Source of the DNA: Geobacter sp. UBA6151
GTDB lineage: Bacteria > Desulfobacterota > Desulfuromonadia > Geobacterales > Pseudopelobacteraceae
Length of the DNA stretch: 59,325 nucleotides
Direction: 5' to 3'
Assembly (NCBI GenBank): GCA_002423105.1
Contig: DIUT01000041.1
Span: forward strand, 11,120-70,444
Under the pieces are notes generated by a model. That model was not told where the DNA came from, searched no databases, and saw only the letters and a list, made by a program, of their open reading frames with translations. This document shows, piece by piece, positions 41,099 to 49,617 of the stretch. The position numbers and the translations under genes are program-made. Position 1 is the stretch's first letter. Each line of letters starts with the position of its first letter.

Positions 41099-42223
41099 AT
41101 GAAACGTTTATTCCTGCTACTCATTGCCCTGGGACTGATCATGACGCCACTTCTGGCGGCTGCCGAAGTCCGCACCTACACCGAGATTGTCACCATCAAA
41201 GTGGAAGACGACGAATACACCGCTCGTAAAAAGGCGGAACAACGCGCCCGTGAGCAAGCCCTTGAGCATTACCTGCGCGATGTCTACCCCGACCGGGCCG
41301 CAACCCTGAACCTTACGGGCGACGAAAAGTACATCAAGGATCTTGAAATCCTTGAAAGCTCGGTTGAAGGAGTGTTCGGCAAAGAACTGAAAGCCAAGGT
41401 GCGGGTCACCATCAACGAGGAGGCGGTTCGGGCCTATCTGAAGCGCCAGGGTGCGGTCACCGGCAAGAATGAAGAACGCCGGATCGTGGTCATGATCATT
41501 CCCGGCAAGATGGATACCGGCGATGCGCCGATGATCCTTGACAACGTACGGGCCGAGGTACGCCGCAGCCTGACCGCAGCCGAATACACCGTGATCGACT
41601 CCGATGACGAAGCGGTCAACAAGGCGCTCACCGAAGAGGCGGATTACAACAAGATGGTTCAGCATATGAACAAGATTGCCGACCAGTTGGCAGACAAAGG
41701 TGAGTGGCTGGTGCTGGGCAAGGTGGATGTCAGTGTGGCCCCCAGTGGCAGCGCCTATGTCTACCGGGCCATGATGACCGGCAAGACCGTCAGTCTGGCC
41801 AGCCGCGACCTGATGTGGGAAGGTAACCCTGACGGCGCAGCCCGCGCTTCGAAGGAGGAAGCCAAGGCCGCAATCCGTCTGGCCGCCATTGCCGGCGGCA
41901 AGGCCTTTGCCAAGGAAGTGGTGGCGGCCCTGAACACCAAGACCCTGACCCAGGAGCGCCGCGGCGCCCGCTTTGAGCTGGTGCTGCCCACCAAGGGTGA
42001 GTACCGTCTGGAGCGCAAGCTGCTCAAACTTCTGAATGAGGATGTCAAGGGTCTGAAGAATGTCAGCCAGAAAAACCGCGGCAAGGGCGATATGGTGGTT
42101 GATCTGTACTACGCCGGCAAGATCAGCGACCTGGTTGACCTGCTGATGGATAACTTTGAGAAGGACGCACAACTGAAACGCTGGAATCCGGAGATTCAGG
42201 GTAACAAGGTAGTCTTCAAATAG
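41099..42223 (+). CDS. Exported FlgT_N-like protein, fourth gene of cluster
   Basis: 374 residues: signal peptide (LFLLLIALGLIMTPLLAAA), a FlgT_N-like domain (EIVTIKVEDDEYTARKKAEQRAREQALEHYL, continuing to KAKVRVTINEEAVRAYL), then a domain with IVVMIIPGKM and AEYTVIDSDDEAVNKALTEEADY, and a C-terminal mixed alpha/beta part. It shares the architecture of the paralogues before it but not their ESGGGK/RSTWK ending. AGGAGG stands 5 nt before the start. Possibly a distant paralogue; function unknown. Confidence 0.75.
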   Translation: MKRLFLLLIALGLIMTPLLAAAEVRTYTEIVTIKVEDDEYTARKKAEQRAREQALEHYLRDVYPDRAATLNLTGDEKYIKDLEILESSVEGVFGKELKAKVRVTINEEAVRAYLKRQGAVTGKNEERRIVVMIIPGKMDTGDAPMILDNVRAEVRRSLTAAEYTVIDSDDEAVNKALTEEADYNKMVQHMNKIADQLADKGEWLVLGKVDVSVAPSGSAYVYRAMMTGKTVSLASRDLMWEGNPDGAARASKEEAKAAIRLAAIAGGKAFAKEVVAALNTKTLTQERRGARFELVLPTKGEYRLERKLLKLLNEDVKGLKNVSQKNRGKGDMVVDLYYAGKISDLVDLLMDNFEKDAQLKRWNPEIQGNKVVFK

Positions 42224-42255
42224 TCGTTACATCCATTTAAAAGGAACATACGCCA

Positions 42256-43527
42256 ATGCGCCACTCATCGCTCACCATCAAAATCAAACTCCTGCTGGCC
42301 TCACTGCTGGCACTTGCACTGTTCAGTCTCTCCGGCTGCGCCACCGGCATGGCCGGCCTTGAATGCGGCGTGGAATCCATGAACCCGACGGTCATGGCTG
42401 CCCTGGATTCTTTTGAATCGGCAGCCATCTCCATCAAGCTTTCCAACCGGGTATTGCTGTACTCTCCCCTGTCGGAGCAGGACACGTGGCCCAGTGATCT
42501 GCAGGGCGCTCCTTCCGGCGCAGCAGCCTTTAAAATGGGTCTCTCTCTGCTTGGCACATCCCAGGGAGTTACCGTTCCGCTGGAGATCGACCCGCAAACC
42601 GGCTTTCCCCGCCCCACAAGTGCCCTGTACGTATTCCTGAAGGAGCGGGAAGCGTTATTGAACAAGCATGTCAGCAGGGAAGATATTCGCTATTTCAAGA
42701 ATCGCTCCCAGGACGACTATTACCGGGAACTGGGATACCGCAAGCAGCCGGAGACCGTCCACGAATACGTGTACCGCAACCCGCTGATGGCCTACGGCGT
42801 GGTCACCAACAACAAGAACGAAATGATGCAGCTTGAAGCCCAGATCCACCTGACCGCCAGAGGCTATACCGAGTGCGACGTCTTCCTGCGTAAAGCAAGC
42901 GCCACCGTTGACAATTCAGTAAAACAGGCCGCCTGCAAGGATCCGGCCCTGAAAGATGAAGTCATCACGGCAGCACTGAAGGAAAAGACCGAAGACATGG
43001 CAACCATGGAAAAGAACTACGGCAGACTGGCCAACAAGGTCTATTCCGCCTCGGTTGCGGGCGCCGACTTCTCCATGGCCGCCATAACCAAAATCGCCTG
43101 TGCAGTCGTGAACGGTATCCGAGCCTACCCCAACATCAACAAGGAGTTCAAGGGGGCACGGGGCTACTACAACGCCGCCATGCTATTCCCCCGCATCAAG
43201 ATGGTTCTGGGCTCCCTGGGAATCTACAAAGACAACCTGGGGCTCCAGTACACGGTCTACAACACCATGTACAATCAGATAAAAGGCAAATACCAGATCA
43301 AGGAAGATGATCCGGCCCAGCAACAAAAAACAAAGGAAGCGCTACGCCGGATTGAACTGGCCGAGGCGCTCCTTACGGAACTGGAGCCCAAACTGCAACT
43401 GGCCTTTGCCGGACAGGATGTCGAGTTTAGCAATCAGGAAGCACAGCGGCTTGACAGAATCGCCGCCCTGTTTCCGGCCACTGACGGGTTGTCTGTACAG
43501 CTTGCCGAAATTCGGCACAACCGCTAA
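42256..43527 (+). CDS. Lipoprotein of unknown function, fifth gene of cluster
   Basis: 423 residues with a type II signal peptide (LLASLLALALFSLSGCATG; lipidated Cys at about 28). The mature part is alpha-helical, with a segment on which charged and Tyr residues alternate (VHEYVYRNPLMAYGVVTNNKNEMMQLEAQIHL) and a C-terminal coiled-coil-like region (QQQKTKEALRRIELAEALLTELEPKLQ). I recognise no family. Between two FlgT-like genes and 32 bp after the fourth, it is probably an outer-membrane-anchored component of the same assembly. Confidence 0.72.
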   Translation: MRHSSLTIKIKLLLASLLALALFSLSGCATGMAGLECGVESMNPTVMAALDSFESAAISIKLSNRVLLYSPLSEQDTWPSDLQGAPSGAAAFKMGLSLLGTSQGVTVPLEIDPQTGFPRPTSALYVFLKEREALLNKHVSREDIRYFKNRSQDDYYRELGYRKQPETVHEYVYRNPLMAYGVVTNNKNEMMQLEAQIHLTARGYTECDVFLRKASATVDNSVKQAACKDPALKDEVITAALKEKTEDMATMEKNYGRLANKVYSASVAGADFSMAAITKIACAVVNGIRAYPNINKEFKGARGYYNAAMLFPRIKMVLGSLGIYKDNLGLQYTVYNTMYNQIKGKYQIKEDDPAQQQKTKEALRRIELAEALLTELEPKLQLAFAGQDVEFSNQEAQRLDRIAALFPATDGLSVQLAEIRHNR

Positions 43528-43557
43528 CTCCCACAAGAGGTCACAAAGGAGCAGATC

Positions 43558-44394
43558 ATGATCCGTAATTTTTGCCGTATTGCTCTCTGTGCTGGACTCC
43601 TGATCGCATCCGGTTGCGCCAGCGCACCCGAAATGATCTACGTCACCGAGGCCCAGCAGGTCACCACCATGGCCCTTGAGCCGGTCAATCTTGATGATAT
43701 CGGACTCAAGAATGACCTGAACAAAAAATTCAGGGCCCAGCTTTCACCGGAGATGTCAACAGAACTGATGAACGACATTCAGGCCCAGCTTGCCAACACC
43801 AAGCGCTTTACCAGGGTACTGATGAACGCTTCTGATCAGGAAACCTATATCATTGAACCACGCATCGAAAGCCTCAGCTTCTTTGAGGCTCCCCTGAACA
43901 TGGACCCGACCCGCAAGCAGGTCACCTTCAAGGCGCGGGTCAGGCTGGATGTCAAATTCATGAACACCAAGGGGCAGATTGAACTGGTCAAGTCGTTCAG
44001 TGATGATCGCAAGCTTGACAGCAAAATCCCGAAAAAAGATGTACTGAATTTTGAGCGGAAGCAAGACTTCTTCAAGCGGGCCGTTACCGTGGGCTTCAGG
44101 GCTGCCGCTGACCACCTGGGTACCAGCTTCAATCCCAGCTATGAGATGGGGGTTATCCAGCGCATCAACGGACGGATCGTCTACGTGCAGATCAACACCA
44201 GCAAACTGCGCAAGGTGCCCAAGAAGCAGCAGGCCATTGAGGTGATTGACGACAACAACACCGTACTGGCAAGCCTCGGAGAACTACAGATAGAGGACGG
44301 CAGCGTTTCGGGCAGATTCTTTGAAAAAGGCGGCGCCTCCATAAGAGAAGGCCAGAAAGTCCGGGCACGGGTCAACGCCATGCTGCTGGACTGA
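43558..44394 (+). CDS. Lipoprotein with FlgT_C-like C-terminus, last gene of cluster
   Basis: 278 residues with a lipobox (GLLIASGCAS). The N-terminal two thirds look CsgG/FlgO-like: ALEPVNLDDIGLKNDL, SPEMSTELMNDIQAQLANTKRFTRVLM, YIIEPRIESLSFFE. The last 85 residues (MGVIQRINGRIVYVQINTSKLRKVPKKQQAIEVID to EGQKVRARV) resemble the small beta-barrel FlgT_C domain. The FlgT_N-like proteins and this FlgT_C-like lipoprotein together would supply, as separate chains, the parts joined in Vibrio FlgT. AAAGGAG precedes the start. A strong terminator hairpin follows 29 bp after the stop. Confidence 0.75.
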   Translation: MIRNFCRIALCAGLLIASGCASAPEMIYVTEAQQVTTMALEPVNLDDIGLKNDLNKKFRAQLSPEMSTELMNDIQAQLANTKRFTRVLMNASDQETYIIEPRIESLSFFEAPLNMDPTRKQVTFKARVRLDVKFMNTKGQIELVKSFSDDRKLDSKIPKKDVLNFERKQDFFKRAVTVGFRAAADHLGTSFNPSYEMGVIQRINGRIVYVQINTSKLRKVPKKQQAIEVIDDNNTVLASLGELQIEDGSVSGRFFEKGGASIREGQKVRARVNAMLLD

Positions 44395-44423
44395 CCATCC
44401 ATCCAAACGCATAAGCAGAAAAA

Positions 44424-44455
44424 GGGCCTTGCAGATAATCTCTGCAAGGCCCTTT
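44424..44455. terminator. Bidirectional rho-independent terminator
   Basis: GGGCCTTGCAGA and TCTGCAAGGCCC form a 12 bp perfect stem with a 5 nt loop. It ends the exported-protein cluster on the plus strand (followed by TTT) and tRNA-Ser on the minus strand, where the following run is TTTTT (44419-44423 read as AAAAA on the plus strand). Confidence 0.85.
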
Positions 44456-44463
44456 GCACATGC

Positions 44464-44551
44464 TGGCGGAGAGGTAGGGATTCGAACCCTAGGTACGTTG
44501 CCGTACACCTGATTTCGAGTCAGGCACCATCGACCACTCGGACACCTCTCC
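44464..44551 (-). tRNA. tRNA-Ser (anticodon CGA)
   Basis: Minus-strand 88 nt cloverleaf with a long variable arm, typical of class II tRNA-Ser: acceptor GGAGAGG/CCTCTCC, anticodon stem CCTGA/TCAGG around loop CTCGAAA (anticodon CGA, codon UCG), variable arm GTACGGCAACGTAC, T-arm with GGTTCGAATCCC, discriminator G and encoded CCA. Confidence 0.96.
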
Positions 44552-44612
44552 GGCGAAAAAAACGGCCTGTTCACGCAGGCCGCAAATTCTATACACCATC
44601 CGCTTGAAAAAC

Positions 44613-45098
44613 TCAAGCGCCGCCTTGCTTGCGCCTGCGGCGCAGGTCGCTGAAAAACTCGCTCAAGAGCAACGAGCAATGCTGTTCACGCACGCCAGAC
44701 AGTACATCAAGGCGATGGTTCAGACGGGAATCACTGGACAGGTCGTACAACGATCCGGCGGCCCCGGCCTTGGGATCAAAACAGCCGAATACCACCATCG
44801 GGATACGGGCCAGAATGATCGCTCCCATGCACATCAGGCAGGGCTCCAGCGTCACATACAGGGTGCAGTCCAACAGACGCCAGGCGCCAAGCTTTTTTGC
44901 CGCCTTGCGGATGGCCAGCAGCTCGGCGTGGGCCGCCGGGTCCTGGGCCGACTCCCGCAGATTGTGGGCCCGAGCTATGACCTTCCCCTCCTTGACAATC
45001 ACACAGCCGATCGGTACTTCAGCCTTGCTTTCAGCCTTGCGTGCCTCGGCTAGGGCTTTGTCCATCCAGTAGGTGTGATCTCTTGTCGTTGTTTTCAT
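44613..45098 (-). CDS. tadA: tRNA-specific adenosine deaminase TadA
   Basis: Deaminates adenosine 34 of tRNA-Arg(ACG) to inosine. About 161 residues with the zinc and catalytic motifs: HAE (AAHAELLAIR) and PCxxC (LEPCLMCMGAIILARI), plus the substrate-binding VPIGCVIV and FDPKAGAAGSLYDL. The ATG at 45098 gives the family's normal N-terminus; a TTG 39 bp upstream would add 13 residues. No Shine-Dalgarno is visible before the ATG. TTGCTC-N17-TATAAC reading toward the gene ends about 12 nt before the ATG, so the transcript may be nearly leaderless. Confidence 0.93.
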   Translation of the reverse strand: MKTTTRDHTYWMDKALAEARKAESKAEVPIGCVIVKEGKVIARAHNLRESAQDPAAHAELLAIRKAAKKLGAWRLLDCTLYVTLEPCLMCMGAIILARIPMVVFGCFDPKAGAAGSLYDLSSDSRLNHRLDVLSGVREQHCSLLLSEFFSDLRRRRKQGGA

Positions 45099-45124
45099 AA
45101 CATCAGCGGTTATATTGAAATCTA

Positions 45125-45154
45125 TTGTCAAGAGCAACTGAATTCCAGTATAAC
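45125..45154 (+). promoter_or_regulatory. Possible promoter for the chemoreceptor at 45364
   Basis: TTGTCA, 18 bp spacer, TATAAC on the plus strand. On the opposite strand the same stretch holds a candidate tadA promoter, so the promoters would overlap back to back. The remaining 209 bp up to the receptor gene show no further strong feature besides AAAGGAGG before its start. Confidence 0.3.
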
Positions 45155-45363
45155 AGAATCAGGCGTAAGCCTGACGAGGATTTCCTCAATAGACTCGTGG
45201 GTATAAGTCGGGTTTCAACATGTAAAAATCATCCCATTGACTGTACACATTCGATAAACCACCTGAGAAATAAATGCGAAATACTTCCGTCCTGTAGCGA
45301 CACCACCAGCTGAACCCACCGGTTCAACACAACTTTTTTCGAGCGCACCAAAGGAGGTCGCAC

Positions 45364-46995
45364 ATGTCGTTTTTCCGAAACATAAACCTATTCTGGAAAT
45401 TTTCTGTTTTTGCCCTTTTGGCGAGCCTGATGTTACTGGTTGTTTCAGTAGTCTCCTATATGGGGGTCAAAGGAACAAATGACCGGTTCAACAGATTCGC
45501 CAACCAGTATCAAGCCCTGGCACTTACTGTCAGCGAGATGCATACCCAAGGTATACAGACCGAGCAAGCGGTGCGAAATGTAATTTTAAACCCGTCTGAC
45601 GACAAGGCCATGTCGAACTACAAGAAAGCCTCCGAAGAGTTCATGAAACTGCATGGCGAGGCTCTGGCCACCGCCGGGAAGATGCAGGGATACGATACGA
45701 AGCTGATTGTTCTTCCCGGTCTCTGGCAAGAGGGAACTGCAATTAAGGAAGAGATTGTCAGGCTTGCCAGAGAAGGCAATCAGTCAGCTGCCGTAGAGAT
45801 GCTGGTCAAAAAGGAGACGCCGAAATGGCGTGAAATCAAAGACAAGATGATTCAACTTCAGAAAGAGCTGAAGCAGGATATGAAGTCTGAACAGCATGGC
45901 TTGAACGCCTATACAGATCGAGTTTTCATGCAGACCATGGCCATTCTGGTGCTCACGGTGGTGGTGATCAATCTCCTGCTGCTGGTATTTTGGCGCCTGA
46001 TGCAGAAGTCCATTATGGAGATGGTAGTGCGCTTAAAAGATATCGCATCGGGAGAAGGAGACTTGACCCAGCGCCTTGTTGTGCAGGGGAAGGATGAATT
46101 TGCCGATGCAGCTCACTGGTTGAACGAGTTTATCCAAAAGCTGAATCAAACCATGTCCACGGTTAACAAAACAAGTCAATCACTTGCCGTAGCTACCCAT
46201 GAACTGAACACCACCGCAGACCAAATGGCTATCAATGCAGAAGAGGTGGCAAATCAGGCATCATCTGTTGCCACAGCAAGTGAGGAGATGGCTGCAACCA
46301 GTAATGATATTGCCAGCAACTGCCATGCCGCAGCCGACAGTGCCCAACTTGCCGCTGACACTACCCAGAAGGGATTTGAGGTTGTGCAGCACACTGTTGA
46401 CGGTATCAGGCAGCGCGGTCAACTGACCAGGCAGAATGCTCAGGCGATTGCATCACTGGGTGAACGCTCCGATCAGATCGGCGCTATTGTTGCCACCATC
46501 GAAGATATTGCCGACCAGACCAACCTGCTGGCACTGAATGCGGCCATTGAGGCGGCCCGCGCCGGAGAAATGGGACGAGGATTTGCCGTGGTTGCTGACG
46601 AGGTGCGTGCCCTTGCCGAGCGCACCACCCGTGCGACCAAAGAGATCAGCGATATGATCAAGGCGATCCAGGCTGAGACCCGCCGAGCAATAGTATCCAT
46701 GGAAGAAGGGGTCCGGGAGACGGAAAAAGGAGCCTCAGAGGCCGGACAGTTGGAAACCGCCCTGCAGGCCATCCTGGAGCAGGTAAATGAAGTAACCATG
46801 CAGGTAAGTCAGATCGCTACGGCTGCTGAGGAGCAGACAGCCACCACCAGCGAGATAACCGGTAATATACATAAAATATCAGACGTTATTGAAGGAACGG
46901 CAAAGGGGGCAAGTAAGACCTCCGCTGCTGCCGGTCATCTTTCGCAACTTGGCGATGAATTACGCAGGCTGATGGCCCAGTTCAGGTTGTCCTGA
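45364..46995 (+). CDS. Methyl-accepting chemotaxis protein, four-helix-bundle sensor type
   Basis: 543 residues: TM1 about 12-32, a helical periplasmic 4HB_MCP sensor (about 35-190), TM2 about 195-217, HAMP with DIASGEGDLTQRL, and the signalling hairpin with canonical tip IADQTNLLALNAAIEAARAGEMGRGFAVVADEVRALAERT. AAAGGAGG lies 7 nt before ATG. It stands alone with its own terminator (47014-47056). Differs from the receptor at 5231-6838 in that no signalling genes are linked to it. Confidence 0.94.
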   Translation: MSFFRNINLFWKFSVFALLASLMLLVVSVVSYMGVKGTNDRFNRFANQYQALALTVSEMHTQGIQTEQAVRNVILNPSDDKAMSNYKKASEEFMKLHGEALATAGKMQGYDTKLIVLPGLWQEGTAIKEEIVRLAREGNQSAAVEMLVKKETPKWREIKDKMIQLQKELKQDMKSEQHGLNAYTDRVFMQTMAILVLTVVVINLLLLVFWRLMQKSIMEMVVRLKDIASGEGDLTQRLVVQGKDEFADAAHWLNEFIQKLNQTMSTVNKTSQSLAVATHELNTTADQMAINAEEVANQASSVATASEEMAATSNDIASNCHAAADSAQLAADTTQKGFEVVQHTVDGIRQRGQLTRQNAQAIASLGERSDQIGAIVATIEDIADQTNLLALNAAIEAARAGEMGRGFAVVADEVRALAERTTRATKEISDMIKAIQAETRRAIVSMEEGVRETEKGASEAGQLETALQAILEQVNEVTMQVSQIATAAEEQTATTSEITGNIHKISDVIEGTAKGASKTSAAAGHLSQLGDELRRLMAQFRLS

Positions 46996-47013
46996 ACAGC
47001 GCACTCGGACAAT

Positions 47014-47056
47014 ACAAAGCCCCGTCAATCATCTTGCATGGTTGACGGGGCTTTGT
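47014..47056 (+). terminator. Rho-independent terminator after the chemoreceptor gene
   Basis: ACAAAGCCCCGTCAA and TTGACGGGGCTTTGT make a perfect 15 bp stem with a 13 nt loop, 18 bp after the receptor stop codon. The stem's right arm ends in CTTTGT rather than a long T run. Confidence 0.8.
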
Positions 47057-47112
47057 GCTGCGTCCACTGCCGAATTAAGTACAAGCGGAACTTGTTAACA
47101 GGGACTGCAAGC

Positions 47113-47250
47113 TGCTACGTCCACCTGATTACTGTTGGTTATGCATTCTTGGTTCCTTTTGTCGAAACAAATGAAGAAATATTTCTGAAAACGATCATTC
47201 CAAGTCGAAGCGCTACCAGAAGCTATCTTCCGGAGGAGAGCAAGAAATGA
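47113..47250 (+). pseudogene. C-terminal remnant of a toxin gene (BrnT/HigB-like partner)
   Basis: The frame that ends at 47250 encodes VGYAFLVPFVETNEEIFLKTIIPSR followed by SATRSYLPEESKK. This strongly resembles the C-terminus of small toxins whose genes precede CopG/BrnA-type antitoxins. Its stop codon overlaps the antitoxin ATG (ATGA), as in intact pairs. Upstream the frame runs into non-toxin sequence and then into the terminator of the receptor gene, so about half of the toxin is missing. The family assignment is from pattern memory only. Confidence 0.55.
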
Positions 47251-47585
47251 AAAATAAAATGAGAAATGAAGATAAAAAATATGAAGAAGATATTCTCGGT
47301 TCGTTCGAGAAGGGGGAATGGCAATCAGTACCGAATTTGAAGGACGAGATCGAGCGTTATGCTTCAAGTGCTGCGGCGACACTTTCAAAAGACAAGCGCA
47401 TTAATATCCGCCTTTCTTCTCGTGACCTGGAGGATATCCAAATGCGAGCAGCAGAGGAAGGTATGCCCTACCAGACATTGATTGCAAGCGTCCTTCACAA
47501 GTATGCCAGCGGCCGACTTTTAGATACTTCATCACGTCCCACAACGCGCTCAACCGGGCGTGCAAAAAAGCTGCGTGCCGGTTAG
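47247..47585 (+). CDS. Ribbon-helix-helix (CopG-type) antitoxin, apparently orphaned
   Basis: 112 residues: an acidic N-terminal toxin-binding-like part (EDILGSFEKGEWQSVPNLKDEIERYASSAAATL) and a C-terminal RHH domain (about 50-90) with RINIRLSSRDLEDIQMRAAEEGMPYQTLIASVLHKY. The tail is Arg/Ser/Thr rich. It probably represses its own promoter and once neutralised the truncated upstream toxin. GAGG lies 8-11 nt upstream of the ATG. A terminator hairpin follows 20 bp after the stop. Confidence 0.8.
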   Translation: MKNKMRNEDKKYEEDILGSFEKGEWQSVPNLKDEIERYASSAAATLSKDKRINIRLSSRDLEDIQMRAAEEGMPYQTLIASVLHKYASGRLLDTSSRPTTRSTGRAKKLRAG

Positions 47586-47602
47586 TTGCATTCTGAAAAA
47601 CA

Positions 47603-47627
47603 AAAGGGCGGCCAATGGCCGCCCTTT
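47603..47627. terminator. Bidirectional terminator between antitoxin and exported protein genes
   Basis: AAAGGGCGGCC/GGCCGCCCTTT: 11 bp perfect stem, loop AAT (47614-47616). Followed by TTTCTGCTTCTC on the plus strand and by AAA/TTT context on the minus strand; serves both convergent genes. Confidence 0.75.
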
Positions 47628-47639
47628 CTGCTTCTCTTA

Positions 47640-48092
47640 CTATTGATTGCCCTTGCCTTTACCGTGGCCCTTGCCTTTACCATGCCCTTTGTCCTTGCCG
47701 CCACCCGGTTCGCCGTCCAGCCGGAAGTCACCCCGCTTCAGGGCGTGAAATTCCTTTGAACCGGGCTTGATGCCGAGGCTCTTGGCAATGACGCCCCAGC
47801 CTTTTCCCTTGTTGGCCTGGTAGGTTTTGAGCACCGTTTCAGGTGGTTTGCTGGTCATCTGGCCCAGTTGAAAGACCATGAAGGCGTCAGCCGGGGTATG
47901 CACCACTTCCAGCACGGCCTGGACCCTTGGCAGCGGGATGTTGAACTGTGCGCCTACCCGTGCCGAGAAGCCGTTCTGGTCGGCGCGGGCCTGAATGTTG
48001 AGATTGCTGAGGAAGCCGTCCAGCCCGCCGGAGGCCAGGGCCTGGCCGCAGAACAGGGTGAGTAACAGAAGGGTGAAAAAACACTTTTTCAT
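47640..48092 (-). CDS. Exported small protein with Gly/Lys/His-rich tail
   Basis: About 150 residues from the ATG with GGAG 7-10 nt upstream (a 12-residue longer frame exists). Signal peptide CFFTLLLLTLFCGQALASG. The middle part has an LPRVQAVLEVVHTPADAFMVFQLGQMTSKP pattern also seen in a group of small geobacterial periplasmic proteins, and TVLKTYQANKGKGWGVIAKSLGIKPGSKEFHALKRG. The C-terminus is a repetitive GHGKGKGHGKGKG tract that could bind metals or be flexible. Function unknown. Confidence 0.72.
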   Translation of the reverse strand: MKKCFFTLLLLTLFCGQALASGGLDGFLSNLNIQARADQNGFSARVGAQFNIPLPRVQAVLEVVHTPADAFMVFQLGQMTSKPPETVLKTYQANKGKGWGVIAKSLGIKPGSKEFHALKRGDFRLDGEPGGGKDKGHGKGKGHGKGKGNQ

Positions 48093-48157
48093 GAATGTTC
48101 TCCTTGCGAAAGTTTGGTGCGCCATACGCTTTTGCTACAGTTTCAATACCGTCAGGC

Positions 48158-49009
48158 TTACCCCTTGCCCATGATACCGCGGATAGCGGCAGGCAGGTCG
48201 GCGGGCAGCATGATCATCTTGCTGTTCTGGGAGGTGGCCATTTTCTGCAGGGCGTTGACGTAACGGTCCCCCAGCAGGAAGACTGCCGGAAGATCACGGT
48301 CCTGGATGGCGGCGCTGATGTTGTTGATGGCCTGGGCCGATGCTTCGGCCAGCCTGATCTGGGCGTCCGCCTCGCGCTTGGCCGCCTCCAGCTTGCCGTC
48401 CGCCTCGCGGATCATGGCTTCGCGCCGCCCTTCAGCTTCAAGAATGGCCGCCTGCTTGAAGCGGTCGGCGCTGGCCTGCTGCTCCATGGCCTTTTGCATG
48501 GAATCGGACGGCTTGATATCCTGAATCTCTACTGACTGCACGTAGATACCCCAAGCAGCAACCTCCTTGGAGATGTTGTCCTGCAGGCGGGCCTTGATAT
48601 GCTCCCGTTCGGACAGGGCGCTGTTTAAGTCCATCTGGCCGATGATGGCCCGCAGTGAGGTCATGACCAGATTCTGGATGGCGTATTCGTAGTTCTGAAT
48701 CTCGTAGACAGCGCGGGTGGGGTCGGTGACCTTGATGAAGGCTACGGCGTTGGTGATGATCACGGCGTTGTCACGGGTGATTACCTCCTGAGAGCCGATG
48801 GCCAGCACATCCCCTTTGGTGGAAACCCGGTAGGCCACGTTATCGATGTAGGGGATGATGAAGTTCAGACCCGGCTTGAGGGTGACATGGAATTTCCCCA
48901 GCCGTTCCACCACCCACTCCTGGCCCTGGGGAACGGTCTTGACCCCGGCAAAGACGGTTGCGGCAACAGTGACAAACAGGACGGCAAAAACAAAGAACAT
49001 AGCTGACAT
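48158..49009 (-). CDS. qmcA: SPFH/band-7 membrane protein (QmcA-like)
   Basis: 283 residues: one N-terminal membrane helix (about 4-22), SPFH domain (VPQGQEWVVERLGKFHVTLKPGLNFIIPYID, about 27-185), then a long Ala/Glu-rich coiled coil (AILEAEGRREAMIREADGKLEAAKREADAQI) and a closing PADLPAAIRGIMGKG. Members form oligomeric rings in the membrane and often accompany NfeD proteins, as here (15 bp downstream of the nfeD-like gene). Close in sequence style to E. coli QmcA. Confidence 0.92.
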   Translation of the reverse strand: MSAMFFVFAVLFVTVAATVFAGVKTVPQGQEWVVERLGKFHVTLKPGLNFIIPYIDNVAYRVSTKGDVLAIGSQEVITRDNAVIITNAVAFIKVTDPTRAVYEIQNYEYAIQNLVMTSLRAIIGQMDLNSALSEREHIKARLQDNISKEVAAWGIYVQSVEIQDIKPSDSMQKAMEQQASADRFKQAAILEAEGRREAMIREADGKLEAAKREADAQIRLAEASAQAINNISAAIQDRDLPAVFLLGDRYVNALQKMATSQNSKMIMLPADLPAAIRGIMGKG

Positions 49010-49024
49010 GGTGTTCCTCCTATA

Positions 49025-49471
49025 CTATAGTTTGCGGACTTTCAGTATCTGGCCTTCAATATCGACCACCTGCACCGAATCCCCCACCTTCAACGGTTCT
49101 TCGGCATAGCAGGTCCATTCATCGGCTCCCAGGATCGATATGCGAAAGCGGACCGTTCCTTTCTGATAGGAATCATCGGTTCCGCGGATGATCATACCTG
49201 ATTCGCCCACGATCCCTTCCTTGGAAAGACCGGCATGGGTGTGGTTTCCACGGTCCTTCAGGTATTTGAACCAGAAGACGGTACAAGCAACGGAGGTCAG
49301 CGCCCAGAGCAGCAGTTGCAACCAGTTGGGCATTGTCGGCACCATCAACAACAGCAGGCCGACCACCACAGCCCCAAGACCGAACCAGATGATGGTGAAC
49401 GACGGAATGACCAACTCCAGTCCGATCAAAATAAATCCACCAATCAACCAATACCACCATTCTATCTGCAT
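49025..49471 (-). CDS. NfeD-family membrane protein (YbbK-like)
   Basis: 148 residues from the ATG with GAGGAGG 6 nt upstream (a frame 18 residues longer starts without a ribosome site). Three hydrophobic segments at about 5-22, 25-44 and 50-70 (YWLIGGFILIGLELVIPSF, IIWFGLGAVVVGLLLL) are followed by the soluble OB-fold domain of NfeD (about 85-147; GIVGESGMIIRG, VRFRISILGADEWTCYAEEPLKVGDSVQVVDIEGQILKV). It works with the adjacent SPFH protein in membrane quality control or raft-like assemblies; the pair is probably one operon. Confidence 0.92.
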   Translation of the reverse strand: MQIEWWYWLIGGFILIGLELVIPSFTIIWFGLGAVVVGLLLLMVPTMPNWLQLLLWALTSVACTVFWFKYLKDRGNHTHAGLSKEGIVGESGMIIRGTDDSYQKGTVRFRISILGADEWTCYAEEPLKVGDSVQVVDIEGQILKVRKL

Positions 49472-49617
49472 GATGCATCCTCCTCGTAAATACGATTGAA
49501 GGAAGTATAGCAGAATTCCGCACACCTGTGTGACAAGACCACATCCATCAAAAACAAGTTGCTTTTAGTCCTGTGGAATGGAATAATTACCACAATGCAA
49601 AGGAAGGAGGTGTACTC

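Noticed and set aside
41117..42172. 351-codon minus-strand frame opposite the fourth cluster gene
   Set aside because: Same reason: no recognisable domain, His/Gln/Leu-rich shadow translation and no start signal.
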